A DNA stretch of 64,000 bases from Pontibacter fetidus (GCF_010119545.1 NZ_JAAEAA010000004.1:62001-126000); one strand, 5' to 3'. Shown: positions 50,359 through 59,635, counted from the stretch's first letter. Numbers and translations are program-made. The notes: generated from the letters alone by a model not told the origin.

Positions 50359-50440
50359 AAAGTCACGCTTTTAATAATAGATTTTTCTAATTTTACGGGA
50401 GTTAACCGAATTCTCAAACTAACATAAAGTATATCCGATA

Positions 50441-51382
50441 ATGAAAGTAACTGTAGTTGGAGCTGGTAACGTTGGCGCAACCTGCGCTGATGTGTTGGCT
50501 TACCGCGAAATCGCGAACGAAGTAGTTTTAGTGGATATTAAAGAAGGTTTTGCTGAGGGCAAAGCGCTTGATATCTGGCAGAAAGCCCCTATCAACCTTT
50601 ACGACACACGCACTGTTGGCGTAACAAACGATTACAGCAAAACTGCTGGTTCTGATGTAGTAGTTATCACATCTGGTTTGCCACGTAAGCCAGGTATGAC
50701 CCGCGACGACCTGATCTCAACAAATGCAGGCATCGTGCAGTCAGTAACTGAAAATATTGTAAAGTATTCTCCTGACGCGATCATCATCGTGGTTTCTAAC
50801 CCACTTGATGTGATGACTTACGCTGCACACATTACTTCTAAGCTGCCTCGCACAAGAGTAATGGGTATGGCTGGTATCCTGGATACTGCGCGTTACAGAG
50901 CGTTCCTTGCTGAGGCTTTAAACGTATCTCCAAAAGACATCCAGGCGGTATTGATGGGTGGTCACGGCGACACCATGGTTCCGCTTCCTCGTTACACTAC
51001 AGTTGGTGGTATCCCGGTAACGGAGCTTATCGACGAAGAAACACTAAATGCTATAGTTGAGCGCACTAAAAATGGTGGCGGCGAGCTTGTGAAACTGATG
51101 GGTACTTCTGCCTGGTATGCACCGGGTTCAGCAGCTGCCCAGATGGTAGAAGCTATCGTTCGTGACCAGCGTCGTGTGTTCCCGGTTTGCGTGAAGCTGG
51201 AAGGTGAGTACGGTATTGATGGCGTTTACTTAGGCGTACCAGTTATACTTGGCAAGAACGGTATCGAGAAGATCATCGAGCTGCAACTGAACGAAGACGA
51301 GAAGCAACTGCTTGAAACGTCTCGCGGACACGTAAAAGAAGTAATGGAAGCACTGGACAACATCAACGCTGCCAAAGCTTAA
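50441..51382 (+). CDS. mdh: Malate dehydrogenase (LDH-like)
   Basis: 313 residues. NAD-dependent oxidation of malate to oxaloacetate in the TCA cycle. The Rossmann loop V-V-G-A-G-N-V-G-A-T-C is at the N-terminus, the substrate Arg residues are in L-P-R-K-P-G-M-T-R, and the catalytic His is in M-G-G-H-G-D-T-M-V-P. The LDH-like branch of MDH is usual in Bacteroidota. Codon use is strongly biased, fitting high expression. A terminator follows at 51406. Confidence 0.97.
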   Translation: MKVTVVGAGNVGATCADVLAYREIANEVVLVDIKEGFAEGKALDIWQKAPINLYDTRTVGVTNDYSKTAGSDVVVITSGLPRKPGMTRDDLISTNAGIVQSVTENIVKYSPDAIIIVVSNPLDVMTYAAHITSKLPRTRVMGMAGILDTARYRAFLAEALNVSPKDIQAVLMGGHGDTMVPLPRYTTVGGIPVTELIDEETLNAIVERTKNGGGELVKLMGTSAWYAPGSAAAQMVEAIVRDQRRVFPVCVKLEGEYGIDGVYLGVPVILGKNGIEKIIELQLNEDEKQLLETSRGHVKEVMEALDNINAAKA

Positions 51383-51405
51383 CTATAAAAGTACTTATTG
51401 ATAAC

Positions 51406-51439
51406 AAAAGCGCCGCTTCTGAAAAGGAGCGGCGCTTTT
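51406..51439 (+). terminator. Rho-independent terminator after mdh
   Basis: AAAAGCGCCGCT and AGCGGCGCTTTT form a 12-bp stem around TCTGAAAAGG, followed by TGGTTTTG. Confidence 0.9.
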
Positions 51440-51445
51440 GGTTTT

Positions 51446-51493
51446 GTCTGAATCAGGATTTGCAGGATTAATGGATGAGCAGGATTCAGAAAA
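51446..51493 (+). repeat. Copy of the CAGGATTTTCAGGATTAA repeat
   Basis: TGTCTGAATCAGGATTTGC, then AGGATTAATGGATGAGCAGGATTC, matches the terminal repeat of the 227-bp element at 36126 (GTCTGAACCAGGATTTTCAG). It is a single arm without the opposite end. Confidence 0.6.
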
Positions 51494-51567
51494 GACATTA
51501 TATTTGAATACGTTCCAAGTTTTACCAACCGCTGCGAGTTCTTCTCATTAACCGCTATAGTTTGTAG

Positions 51568-51909
51568 TTATTTCTTATTGTTCTTTTTAAGGTTTTCAAG
51601 GAATAGATTAGCTGCCTCCACATCCTTTTTTAACGTGATGATCACGACTCCATCTCTCCCGGCATCTCCGAATTTTTCAGTTGCTTTAGCATCTTTCAAA
51701 ACTTCCACAGCATCAATCCAGTCAGGAGTAATATCTTTAATAGCAGTGCGTTCTAGTTTATAGTTTTCTGTACCATCTGCCAGTATAATCAAGGGCCTTT
51801 TCTCTGTAACCTGGTTAGTAGTTTGCTTCTGCAGCGCACTATCCTGTGCAACAGCATTTCCTGAAACTAAAGCCAGCACTATAGTTAAGCTTGTAAGGAT
51901 ATTTTTCAT
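51568..51909 (-). CDS. Small secreted protein with TonB-plug-like motif
   Basis: 113 residues. A Sec signal peptide of about 21 residues (MKNILTSLTIVLALVSGNAVA) is followed by a polar linker. The block D-W-I-D-A-V-E-V-L-K-D-A-K-A-T-E-K-F-G-D-A, then G-R-D-G-V-V-I-I-T-L-K, has the form of the TonB-dependent receptor plug segment (V-E-V-L-K-D-A-A-A, G, A-N-G-V-I-x-I-T-T-K). There is no barrel, so it is a free-standing plug-like fragment. It could interact with SusC-like receptors or be a relic; no partner gene is near. Confidence 0.8.
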   Translation of the reverse strand: MKNILTSLTIVLALVSGNAVAQDSALQKQTTNQVTEKRPLIILADGTENYKLERTAIKDITPDWIDAVEVLKDAKATEKFGDAGRDGVVIITLKKDVEAANLFLENLKKNNKK

Positions 51910-52002
51910 TGAGTAGGTTGTTTATGTGTACTAAAAGGTAACCATAAATGACTTTAAAACCTAGGCTTTGAATTTCAGCTATAGTTTTATAGTTGCTGTT
52001 TT

Positions 52003-52528
52003 CACCTCACCCTAGCCCTCTCCTAACAGGAGAGGGAATTTCTACCTTTGTTATAGTTGAAGTTACAGTTCTATAGTTGGCGGCATAGTGCGGACAGGTC
52101 GCGACCTGTCCCTACGAAAATACTAACACGATAAAGCTATACAACTATAGCTACTCATTCTAACTATAGCAGAAGCTATCGAGAGATCACAGTCTTTGGG
52201 TTGAGCGCCTTGTGAATATCTGGTGCCGCAGGCATTGCGACGAAGGAGCAAAAGAGATTCGCGCAGCGCGATGCCCGAAGACGAGGCCTCCCGGCCATGA
52301 GGGAGCCAAACTAACTATAGAACTGTAGGTAAGTAAAGCTCCCAGGGTTAAAGGTAACTATAGAAGGTTAGCTGGGTGTGAGTAAGTATAGCCTTCAACC
52401 ATAGGCACATAAGATCCCTCGACTTCGCTCGGGATGACAAAAGAAAAACTATAGCAATAGACGCTAGCAGGAGCTGCGCACGCTGCCAGGTCTGGAAAAC
52501 CAATTTCTCAATTTCGCTCGAAATGACA
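52003..52528. repeat. Composite intergenic repeat, copy 2 (inverted relative to copy 1)
   Basis: Gene-free stretch upstream of a rhomboid gene and downstream of the plug-like gene's promoter side. Read on the minus strand it has the same modules, in the same order, as 28893-29457: ATCTTATGTGCC (52404-52420), CTGGGAGCTTTACTTACCTA (52326), GGGCATCGCGCTGCGC (52261), GCCTGCGGCACC (52222), GCGCTCAACCCAAAGACTG (52190), GGACAGGTCGCGACCTGTCC (52092) and the CCCTCTCCT...GGAGAGGG element (52010-52036). Near its end are two CATTTCGA/TCGAAATGACA-type palindromes (52424 and 52505). Confidence 0.65.
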
Positions 52529-52536
52529 ACCTTACC

Positions 52537-53439
52537 CTACTCTTTCTGACTTGCCTGAAACAACTTCTGCTTCTCTTCTTTAGATAAACTTTCGTAACCG
52601 GAGCTGGAAATTTTATCCAGTATCAGATCTATCTCTTTCTGGCTTGGCTTACCTGGAGTGGTAGTTGTTTTACCGTTTGTTTTGCCCGCAAATGTAGTAG
52701 TACGATGGGTTACTTTTAGCTTAGGCTTGCGGGTAAATAATCCGGTAACAAAATCAAAGAAAGCATGTAGTGGGCGGCCCATATCGTTGCCGCGTTGTAG
52801 TTGCTTAATAAATAGCCATCCCATTAAAGCACCGCCTAAGTGGGCAATGTTACCACCGGCATTATCACCAACAGCGCCCGAAATAGAAAGTATAACCAAA
52901 AACAGCGCAATGTATTTGATGCGCACCGGCCCTATCAGCAGTAGATTGAAAGTATAGTTTGGCAACAACGTGGCAGCAGCTACTACTATAGCCAACACAC
53001 TGGCCGATGCCCCGATCATGACAGAATTGTAAGCGCGATCAGCAAAGTATGGGATAAAGTTGTAGCTCAGCATGTAGAGCACGCCACCGGCAATACCACC
53101 GATCACATACAAGCTCAGCAGCTTTTTATCACCCAGGTACTCGCGTACCAGTTGCCCGAACCAGTACAGGTTAAGCATGTTAAAGATGATATGCAGAAAC
53201 CCCTGGTGTGTAAAGAAATAGGTAATTAATGTCCAGGGGCGGGTGATGAATTTGCCAAGGTCGGAGTGCAGCGCGATAAAGCTCATGGCTACATCGTACA
53301 CCCCCGAACTACTTAACAGGTGTAGCAGCGTCCGTACCACGATCAGTACCACAAACACGATCACGTTGATCAGAATAAGTTGCTTCAGCGTGTTGTTGGG
53401 TTGCCGGAAAGTGTCTTTTATATCTTGAAGTATACTCAT
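52537..53439 (-). CDS. Rhomboid family intramembrane serine protease, copy A
   Basis: 300 residues. Six membrane helices span roughly residues 20-220, followed by a cytosolic tail rich in Lys/Thr that ends in helices (L-S-K-E-E-K-Q-K-L-F). The catalytic Ser is in G-A-S-A-S (usual GASGA/GASGG is changed to GASAS) and the catalytic His in N-I-A-H-L-G-G. An HxxxN oxyanion pair is in H-I-I-F-N-M-L-N-L-Y-W-F. Rhomboids cleave substrates within the membrane. It lies about 100 bases downstream of a second rhomboid gene on the same strand. Confidence 0.92.
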   Translation of the reverse strand: MSILQDIKDTFRQPNNTLKQLILINVIVFVVLIVVRTLLHLLSSSGVYDVAMSFIALHSDLGKFITRPWTLITYFFTHQGFLHIIFNMLNLYWFGQLVREYLGDKKLLSLYVIGGIAGGVLYMLSYNFIPYFADRAYNSVMIGASASVLAIVVAAATLLPNYTFNLLLIGPVRIKYIALFLVILSISGAVGDNAGGNIAHLGGALMGWLFIKQLQRGNDMGRPLHAFFDFVTGLFTRKPKLKVTHRTTTFAGKTNGKTTTTPGKPSQKEIDLILDKISSSGYESLSKEEKQKLFQASQKE

Positions 53440-53545
53440 GTATCTGGTTACTCTGAAAGCGGTTTATAAAACACAGATGCTATCAGTTATCTATAAATTA
53501 ACGAAGTATAAAGTTCAGTAGCTGTTGTATTGCAGGGTTCTATAC

Positions 53546-54322
53546 TTAATACTCGCGGTAATCGTTTCGCCCCCACATTTTTATGAGTATATACGCAAAC
53601 AGCATTCCGCCGAGGTGCGCAAAATGGGCTACGTTATCGCCGGCTACCCGGTTAAAACCGGTATATAGTTCATAAGCTCCATACATTAACACAAAATATT
53701 TCGCCTTGATAGGAAAAGGAATGAAGAGCAGCATCAGCTCCAGGTTCGGGAAGAGCATTCCAAAAGCCATCAATATGCCAAAAACGGCTCCGGATGCACC
53801 CAGCATCGGACTGTTAAAGATGGTATCGTATACTTCGCGTACTACATCTTTGCTTTCCTTTACATATTCAGGCCTGTCCGGATTTTGCTTCATGGCTATG
53901 GCCAACTCACGACCGGAACCTGGTTTCAGGTGCTCATCCATATAGTTATTGAAAGCAACCGGGCTTGGGTTCTCGATGTAAGCTACCGTACTCTGTCTTA
54001 ACTCTGATAATTCGTAAGCGCGCACACCGGAGTATAATACACTTGCCCCTAAGCCTGTGATCAGATAAAATGCCAGGAAACGCTGTGAACCCCAGAACCG
54101 CTCCAGCATAGGCCCAAAAATAAACAAACTAAACATGTTACTGAACAAATGTCCCCAGTCACCATGCAAGAACATATGCGTCAGAAACTGCACAGGATTA
54201 AAATAATCGGAGCCGAAGTGGTAAAGCGCAAACTGCCGGGCATCAAACAAATTACCTTGAAGTATAAATACCACCACGTTTATGATCAGGAGGTTCCTGA
54301 CCATAGGACTTATATTGAACAT
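53546..54322 (-). CDS. Rhomboid family intramembrane serine protease, copy B
   Basis: 258 residues with six helices. The catalytic Ser is in G-A-S-G-A-V-F-G, the His in A-H-F-A-H-L-G-G-M and the oxyanion motif in H-L-F-S-N-M-F-S-L-F-I-F-G. A soluble loop of about 55 residues (around residues 110-165) between helices 3 and 4 is longer than in E. coli GlpG. Tandem rhomboid pairs beside mutL are a pattern I associate with Bacteroidota. Substrates unknown. Confidence 0.93.
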   Translation of the reverse strand: MFNISPMVRNLLIINVVVFILQGNLFDARQFALYHFGSDYFNPVQFLTHMFLHGDWGHLFSNMFSLFIFGPMLERFWGSQRFLAFYLITGLGASVLYSGVRAYELSELRQSTVAYIENPSPVAFNNYMDEHLKPGSGRELAIAMKQNPDRPEYVKESKDVVREVYDTIFNSPMLGASGAVFGILMAFGMLFPNLELMLLFIPFPIKAKYFVLMYGAYELYTGFNRVAGDNVAHFAHLGGMLFAYILIKMWGRNDYREY

Positions 54323-54427
54323 GTTTTATTTCGTTTTGAAGTATAAATCCAGCTTACGTAAACAGCCAGGAATCTATACTATAGTTGATGCCAGGTTAAA
54401 AACTATCAACAATGTAACAATCAGCAA

Positions 54428-56254
54428 TTAATTCTTCTGGAAAAGCTCGTGCAGTTGGTTAAGCTCCATTATCACAAGCGTCTTCTGCCCGGCCGGCGTA
54501 TAGTTTGGCACCTGGCAGGCAAAGAGTTTATCTACCAACGAATTCATTTCCAGTTCCGACATACGGGTCTGCAACCTGCTGGCCAGTCGTTTAGCCATAG
54601 CGCGCGCAAGGTTCTCCCTTCTGTCTAACTTCAGGGTGGCCATATTGTTTTTATACTGCTCTATCAGTTCTTCCAGCAGTTCCTTTTCGTTGGCCGCCTG
54701 CACATCGGCAGGTATAGCATTCAGAATAATCGTATTTCCACCAAAATCTTCGAACTGGAAACCCAATTCCAGGAACTCCGCTCTAAGCTCTTTTACAAGT
54801 GCTGCATCTGCCGGCGAGAGGTCTATAGTTTGCGGAAAAAGCAAGGCCTGTGAAATAACAGCTTTCTTTTGTAACGACGCCACATACTTTTCATACAGGA
54901 TCCGCTCCTGGGCTGCGTGTTGGTCTATCACCATAATACCGGACTTTACCTGCACCAACAGGTACTTCTGATGCACCTGCAGTGTTTTGTTAGAAGTAGC
55001 CGGGCTATCAGCGAAAGCATCATCCAACAGGTTTATACTTACTGATGACGAAATGCGCTCTTCACCGGTTGGCTGGTTACGGATAGGTTCGTATAGTTGC
55101 TCCCACCCCGCTGAGCTCATTCGTTTAGGGGTTGGCGCCGAGAAACCCGAGGAATAGGCAGTTGTGGTACGCTCCTGCTCAAAAGCTTCTTCGTTTTGCT
55201 GTATACGGATAGGCTGTAAAGGCGCAAAGTTCACGTCCCCGTCAAAATCCAGCGATGGGGCAATGTTGTGGGTGCCCAGTGATTTACGGACAGCCGAATG
55301 AACTATAGCATACACCGTTTTTTCGTCGTCAAACTTGATCTCAGTCTTGGTCGGGTGTACGTTGATGTCGATCTTATCCGGTTCAATATCAATAAAGAGC
55401 ACATAAAACGGGTAACTCTCTTTTGGTAGCAAGCCTTCAAAAGCCGTCATCACGGCATGGTTCAGGTAGCCGCTTTTTATGAAACGGTTGTTTACGAAGA
55501 AGAACTGCTCGCCGCGGGTTTTCTTAGCAAACTCAGGTTTACCGATATAGCCACGTACGCTCAAAAACGGTGTCTCTTCGTCGCAAAGCGCCATCTGCTC
55601 TTTATAGTTGTTCCCGAAAATACCAATAATACGCTGGCTCAGCTTAGCCGACGGCAGGTTAAACACTTCCACATCGTTATGGTACAGCGAGAAAGCGATC
55701 TCGGGGTAAGCCAGGGCCACACGCTGGAACTCATCCAGGATATGGCGCATCTCCACGGCATTGGTCTTCAGGAAATTGCGGCGGGCCGGTACATTATAAA
55801 ACAGGTTCTTAACGCATATACTTGTACCTGATGGCGTAACTACAGGCTCCTGAGTAACAACAGCTGAACCTTCCACGAGCAGTTTTGTGCCGGTATCGGC
55901 GCCGTGTGGCTTGGTCTTCATCTCAACTTGTGCCACCGCACCTATCGAGGCCATGGCCTCACCCCGAAACCCCATTGTACGTATACGGAATAGGTCTTCG
56001 GTATTTTTTATTTTAGAGGTAGCGTGGCGCTCAAAGCACATGCGGGCATCGGTCTCGCTCATGCCAATACCGTTATCCACTACTTGTATTAATTGCTTGC
56101 CTGCCTCCTTCACGATCAGCTGCACACTGGTAGCTTTCGCGTCTATGGCGTTCTCCAGTAACTCTTTTACTACAGAAGCTGGCCGTTGCACCACCTCACC
56201 GGCAGCTATCTGGTTTGCTAAGTAGTCTGGCAGTAAATTTATAATATCAGGCAT
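54428..56254 (-). CDS. mutL: DNA mismatch repair protein MutL
   Basis: 608 residues. The N-terminal GHKL ATPase has E-L-L-E-N-A-I-D-A-K-A, D-N-G-I-G-M, and F-R-G-E-A-M-A-S-I-G. A Pro/Ser/Gln-rich linker spans about residues 340-420. The C-terminal dimer domain has D-Q-H-A-A-Q-E-R-I-L-Y-E, the DQHA(X)2E(X)4E endonuclease motif, so this is the nicking type of MutL found in bacteria without MutH. It coordinates mismatch repair with MutS. A gene-free 430-base gap with a candidate structured RNA lies upstream. Confidence 0.97.
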   Translation of the reverse strand: MPDIINLLPDYLANQIAAGEVVQRPASVVKELLENAIDAKATSVQLIVKEAGKQLIQVVDNGIGMSETDARMCFERHATSKIKNTEDLFRIRTMGFRGEAMASIGAVAQVEMKTKPHGADTGTKLLVEGSAVVTQEPVVTPSGTSICVKNLFYNVPARRNFLKTNAVEMRHILDEFQRVALAYPEIAFSLYHNDVEVFNLPSAKLSQRIIGIFGNNYKEQMALCDEETPFLSVRGYIGKPEFAKKTRGEQFFFVNNRFIKSGYLNHAVMTAFEGLLPKESYPFYVLFIDIEPDKIDINVHPTKTEIKFDDEKTVYAIVHSAVRKSLGTHNIAPSLDFDGDVNFAPLQPIRIQQNEEAFEQERTTTAYSSGFSAPTPKRMSSAGWEQLYEPIRNQPTGEERISSSVSINLLDDAFADSPATSNKTLQVHQKYLLVQVKSGIMVIDQHAAQERILYEKYVASLQKKAVISQALLFPQTIDLSPADAALVKELRAEFLELGFQFEDFGGNTIILNAIPADVQAANEKELLEELIEQYKNNMATLKLDRRENLARAMAKRLASRLQTRMSELEMNSLVDKLFACQVPNYTPAGQKTLVIMELNQLHELFQKN

Positions 56255-56493
56255 CCGCTATCGGGCTAATTAAATCAAACGATTTGCACAAAATCTGAGC
56301 AGCTACAAAAAGCGGCCGGATTTTTGACTTTTACTAATTTGTGAAAACAGAACTAATTCTGATTAAAATTTATTACTAATTTACAGACCGATTAAGAAAA
56401 GGCATCCGGAAACTTAAACGAAGACCGATTGCTTTTATCCTTAAATTTGCAAAATCAGCATGTACGGATTTGGGGTGTTGGGTCGTTAACGAA
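56255..56493. other. Gene-free gap before mutL
   Basis: AT-rich leader region. I see no open frame or repeat; a TAAATTTG box at 56442-56449 on the plus strand fits a -7 element but has no obvious -33 partner. It may contain the mutL promoter or the 3' end of the structured RNA transcript. Confidence 0.5.
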
Positions 56494-56632
56494 CAAAAGG
56501 CAAAGGCTATTTTTATACTTATGTGCAAAGCAAAGTATAGCCGCCCACTCAGTTCCTCTGAGGTTTCGGGTTGTCTTCCCGAAGTCAATTTGACTCACCG
56601 GATTAACCCCCGTTTCCCATAACCGCCTTTTG
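56494..56632 (-). ncRNA. Candidate structured RNA, family unknown
   Basis: On the minus strand the 139-base segment opens with CAAAAGGC-GGTTAT and closes with ATAGCC-TTT-GCCTTTTG, which pair as 6 and 8 base pairs with a 3-base bulge. Inside are three consecutive hairpins: AGTC/GACT, TCGGG/CCCGA and CTCAG/CTGAG. A promoter with -33 TTG and -7 TATTTTTG sits just upstream. It does not match 6S, SRP, RNase P, tmRNA or the common riboswitches as I know them. Because the fold is nearly symmetric the plus strand is also possible, then as a leader of the GH3 gene. Confidence 0.5.
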
Positions 56633-56663
56633 CAAAAATAGGCTTAATTTCGACTTGTTCCAA
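56633..56663 (-). promoter_or_regulatory. Bacteroidota promoter for the candidate structured RNA
   Basis: On the minus strand a TTG at about 56661-56663 is separated by 20 bases from TATTTTTG at 56633-56640. This fits the TTG-N19/20-TAnnTTTG layout and would start RNA near 56625, at the first closing stem. Confidence 0.55.
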
Positions 56664-56683
56664 TTATATAATACCTGCTTAGG

Positions 56684-59635
56684 ATGTTGAAGAGTTTTAG
56701 TTTAGGATTGCTTATACTTATTTTTCTCGGGATGGGGCCACTGATGTCTTTAAAGCCATCAGAAGAAATTGTGGTGGGCATTAAAGAGAGAAACTGGGTA
56801 GATAGCGTCTTCAATTCTTTATCTCCTGATCAGCGCATCGGGCAGCTGTTTATGGTGGCCGCCTACTCCAACAAAAACGAAAAGCACTTCCGTGAGATAG
56901 ATACGCTTGTAATGCGCTATGGCATTGGCGGTTTAATGTTTATGCAGGGCGGCCCGGAGCGCCAGGCTCGCCTGAACAACCGTTTCCAGGGCGAAGCAAA
57001 AGTACCGATGCTTATTGCGATGGATGCGGAGTGGGGCCTAAGCATGCGTCTGGACAGCAGTATGAATTTTGCCAAGCAAATGACACTTGGCGCCATGAAC
57101 GACGAAAAGTATGTGTACATGATGGGCCGCGAAATAGCCCTGAAAATGAAACGCCTGGGCGTAAACGTCAGCTTCTCGCCGGTAATGGACGTGAACGTGA
57201 ACCCTGCCAACCCGGTAATCGGTAACCGCTCGTTCGGCGAATCAAAAGAAGAAGTAACCAAGCGTGGTATAGCTTATATCAAAGGCTTACAGGACCACGG
57301 CGTAATGGCTGTAGCCAAGCACTTCCCGGGCCACGGCGACACAGATACTGACTCACACCTTGCTTTGCCTGTTATCAAACACGATATGAAGCGCCTGACA
57401 GAGGTGGAGCTCTACCCTTTCAAGAAATCGTTTGAAGCTGGCGTTATGGGCGTTATGGTAGCGCACCTATACATCCCAGGCATCGACAGCACTAAAAACC
57501 AGGCTACTACTCTATCCAAGCCACTGGTTACCGGGCTGCTGAAAGATAAAATGAAATATAAGGGACTGGTGTTTACAGATGCCCTGAACATGAAAGGTGT
57601 TGCCAGTTTCTATAAGCCCGGCGAAGTTGATTTAAAGGCTCTGATGGCTGGTAACGATGTGTTGCTTTTCCCGGAAGATGTACCTACGGCTGTTGCTAAG
57701 ATAAAGGAGGCGATTGCAGCAGGCCAGATTGATACGGTAGAGCTTAACCAGCGTGTGCGTAAAATTTTACACGCAAAATACTGGGTTGGCCTGAACAACT
57801 ATAAGCCGGTGCAACTGGCTAACCTGAAACAGGATATGGCGCGTCCGTTAGCCACTGTTGTGCAGGAGCAACTATACGAGCAGGCTGTAACTGTAGTAGA
57901 GAACAAAAACAACCTGTTGCCTTTCCGTAACCTCGATACCTTAAGTATAGCTTCGGTAGCAGTGGGCGTTGCTCCGGATAACAAGTTCCAGGAGATACTG
58001 GGCAACTATGCGCCTGTAGCCAAATTCTCAATCTCTGACCGCTTCGCCCCGGATTCTGTTTTCACGAACATCATTCCGCAGCTCGAAGGCCATGACGTGG
58101 TGCTGGTAAGTATCCATAACATGAACAGCACACCGGCCAAAGATTTTGGTATTGGTGTAGCAACACGCGCTTTTATACAGTACCTGCAGGACCGCACCGA
58201 TAAAAAAGTGATCGTGACAGTGATGGGTAATGCCTATAGTTTAAAGTTCTTTGAAAATGTTAGCTGGCTGACCTGTGGCTACGAGGATAACCCGGTTTCG
58301 CAGTCGCTGATGGCGCAGGCCTTGTTTGGGGCACGTGCTGCCAAAGGCAAACTTCCTGTAACAGCTTCGGCAAAGTATAAATCCGGCACAGGCATCGAAA
58401 CACCATCTTTAAACCGTCTGAAGTATGGCGTACCGGAAAGTGTAGGCATGGACTCTAAAGTGCTGGCCCAGATCGATAACATTGCCCTGGAAGCAATTGC
58501 TTACGCAGCAACTCCGGGTGCACAGGTAATGGTGGTAAAAGACGGTACCGTTGTGTTCAACAAATCATACGGGTACTATACTTACGACAAAACTAAGCCG
58601 GTAACAAGCAACACAGTTTACGATATCGCATCCATCACCAAAGTAGCTGCTACGCTGCAGGCGGTCATGTTCCTGAAAGACCAGGGCAAGATCAACCTGG
58701 ATGGAAAGATATCAACGTACTTACCGGAGCTAAAAGGCACTAACAAAGAAGGGCTTATACTTCGCGATATCCTTACGCACCAGGCGGGTTTGCAGGCTAC
58801 GTTGCCGCACTGGCAGAAAACGCTGGACAACCGTACTTTAGCACAAACTTATTATGCCAGCACCCAGACAGATGTATTCCCGAACGAGGTAACACCGGGT
58901 ATTTATTCTATCAAATCGATGGAGGATTCGTTGTGGGCCTGGACGGTAAGCTCTAAATTGCTGCCCAAGAAAAAGGATACCAAAAGCTACGAGTATAAGT
59001 ATAGCGACCTTGGCTTTTATATTATGAAGCGTATGGCCGAGCACATGCTTAACCAGCCGATCGATGAGTTTCTGGAGCAGAATATTTACGCGCCACTGGG
59101 CATGAGCACTTTAACCTATAACCCGTTACTGAAACACCCGCGCGAAGTAATTGCCCCAACCGAGGATGACAATTATTTCCGGAAGACGCTGGTTTGGGGA
59201 ACAGTACATGACCAGGGAGCTGCCATGCTGGGTGGTGTTGGTGGCCACGCCGGTTTATTCTCTAACGCCAATGACCTGGCTAAACTAATGCAAATGAACC
59301 TGCAGAACGGTGAGTATGGTGGGCACAAGTTCTTTAATACCCACGTGGTTACTGAGTTTGCCAAAAAGCAGTACAAAGAAAGCCGCCGCGGCCTGGGCTG
59401 GGATAAGCCTGCCCCTGATGGCAATGGCCCGACCTCCAATATGGCTTCTCCTTCTACTTTTGGCCATACTGGTTTTACAGGTACAGCCGCCTGGGTCGAT
59501 CCTGAAAACAACCTGATCTACATCTTCTTGTCAAACAGAGTATACCCGGATGCAGGAAATACAAAGCTCGTTAAGTATAATATCCGGACACGTATTCATG
59601 ATGTGATCTATAAGGCGATTGTTCCTAAAACATAA
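56684..59635 (+). CDS. GH3 beta-N-acetylglucosaminidase fused to class C beta-lactamase-like serine hydrolase
   Basis: 983 residues. A signal peptide (about 1-22) is followed by a GH3 catalytic domain (about 40-370) with the NagZ-type K-H-F-P-G-H-G-D-T-D-T-D-S-H loop and nucleophile Asp in F-T-D-A-L-N-M-K-G-V, and a GH3 C-terminal domain to about 560. From about 590 a beta-lactamase/transpeptidase-like domain follows, with S-I-T-K (SxxK), Y-S-D near residue 770 and the H-T-G-F-T-G motif. Both halves point to peptidoglycan turnover: sugar removal plus peptide or ester hydrolysis. Such fusions are known in Bacteroidota. Confidence 0.93.
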   Translation: MLKSFSLGLLILIFLGMGPLMSLKPSEEIVVGIKERNWVDSVFNSLSPDQRIGQLFMVAAYSNKNEKHFREIDTLVMRYGIGGLMFMQGGPERQARLNNRFQGEAKVPMLIAMDAEWGLSMRLDSSMNFAKQMTLGAMNDEKYVYMMGREIALKMKRLGVNVSFSPVMDVNVNPANPVIGNRSFGESKEEVTKRGIAYIKGLQDHGVMAVAKHFPGHGDTDTDSHLALPVIKHDMKRLTEVELYPFKKSFEAGVMGVMVAHLYIPGIDSTKNQATTLSKPLVTGLLKDKMKYKGLVFTDALNMKGVASFYKPGEVDLKALMAGNDVLLFPEDVPTAVAKIKEAIAAGQIDTVELNQRVRKILHAKYWVGLNNYKPVQLANLKQDMARPLATVVQEQLYEQAVTVVENKNNLLPFRNLDTLSIASVAVGVAPDNKFQEILGNYAPVAKFSISDRFAPDSVFTNIIPQLEGHDVVLVSIHNMNSTPAKDFGIGVATRAFIQYLQDRTDKKVIVTVMGNAYSLKFFENVSWLTCGYEDNPVSQSLMAQALFGARAAKGKLPVTASAKYKSGTGIETPSLNRLKYGVPESVGMDSKVLAQIDNIALEAIAYAATPGAQVMVVKDGTVVFNKSYGYYTYDKTKPVTSNTVYDIASITKVAATLQAVMFLKDQGKINLDGKISTYLPELKGTNKEGLILRDILTHQAGLQATLPHWQKTLDNRTLAQTYYASTQTDVFPNEVTPGIYSIKSMEDSLWAWTVSSKLLPKKKDTKSYEYKYSDLGFYIMKRMAEHMLNQPIDEFLEQNIYAPLGMSTLTYNPLLKHPREVIAPTEDDNYFRKTLVWGTVHDQGAAMLGGVGGHAGLFSNANDLAKLMQMNLQNGEYGGHKFFNTHVVTEFAKKQYKESRRGLGWDKPAPDGNGPTSNMASPSTFGHTGFTGTAAWVDPENNLIYIFLSNRVYPDAGNTKLVKYNIRTRIHDVIYKAIVPKT

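Noticed and set aside
54400..54430. AACAATGTAACAATCAGCAATTAA run before mutL's stop as a regulatory site
   Set aside because: It is a short AT-rich run of a type common after genes in this window; no partner arm was found.
56494..56632. Cobalamin or other known riboswitch
   Set aside because: GGGAA and CCGGTGAG fragments recall the cobalamin riboswitch, but order and the CCGCAACTG core are wrong, and neither neighbour is a B12 gene.
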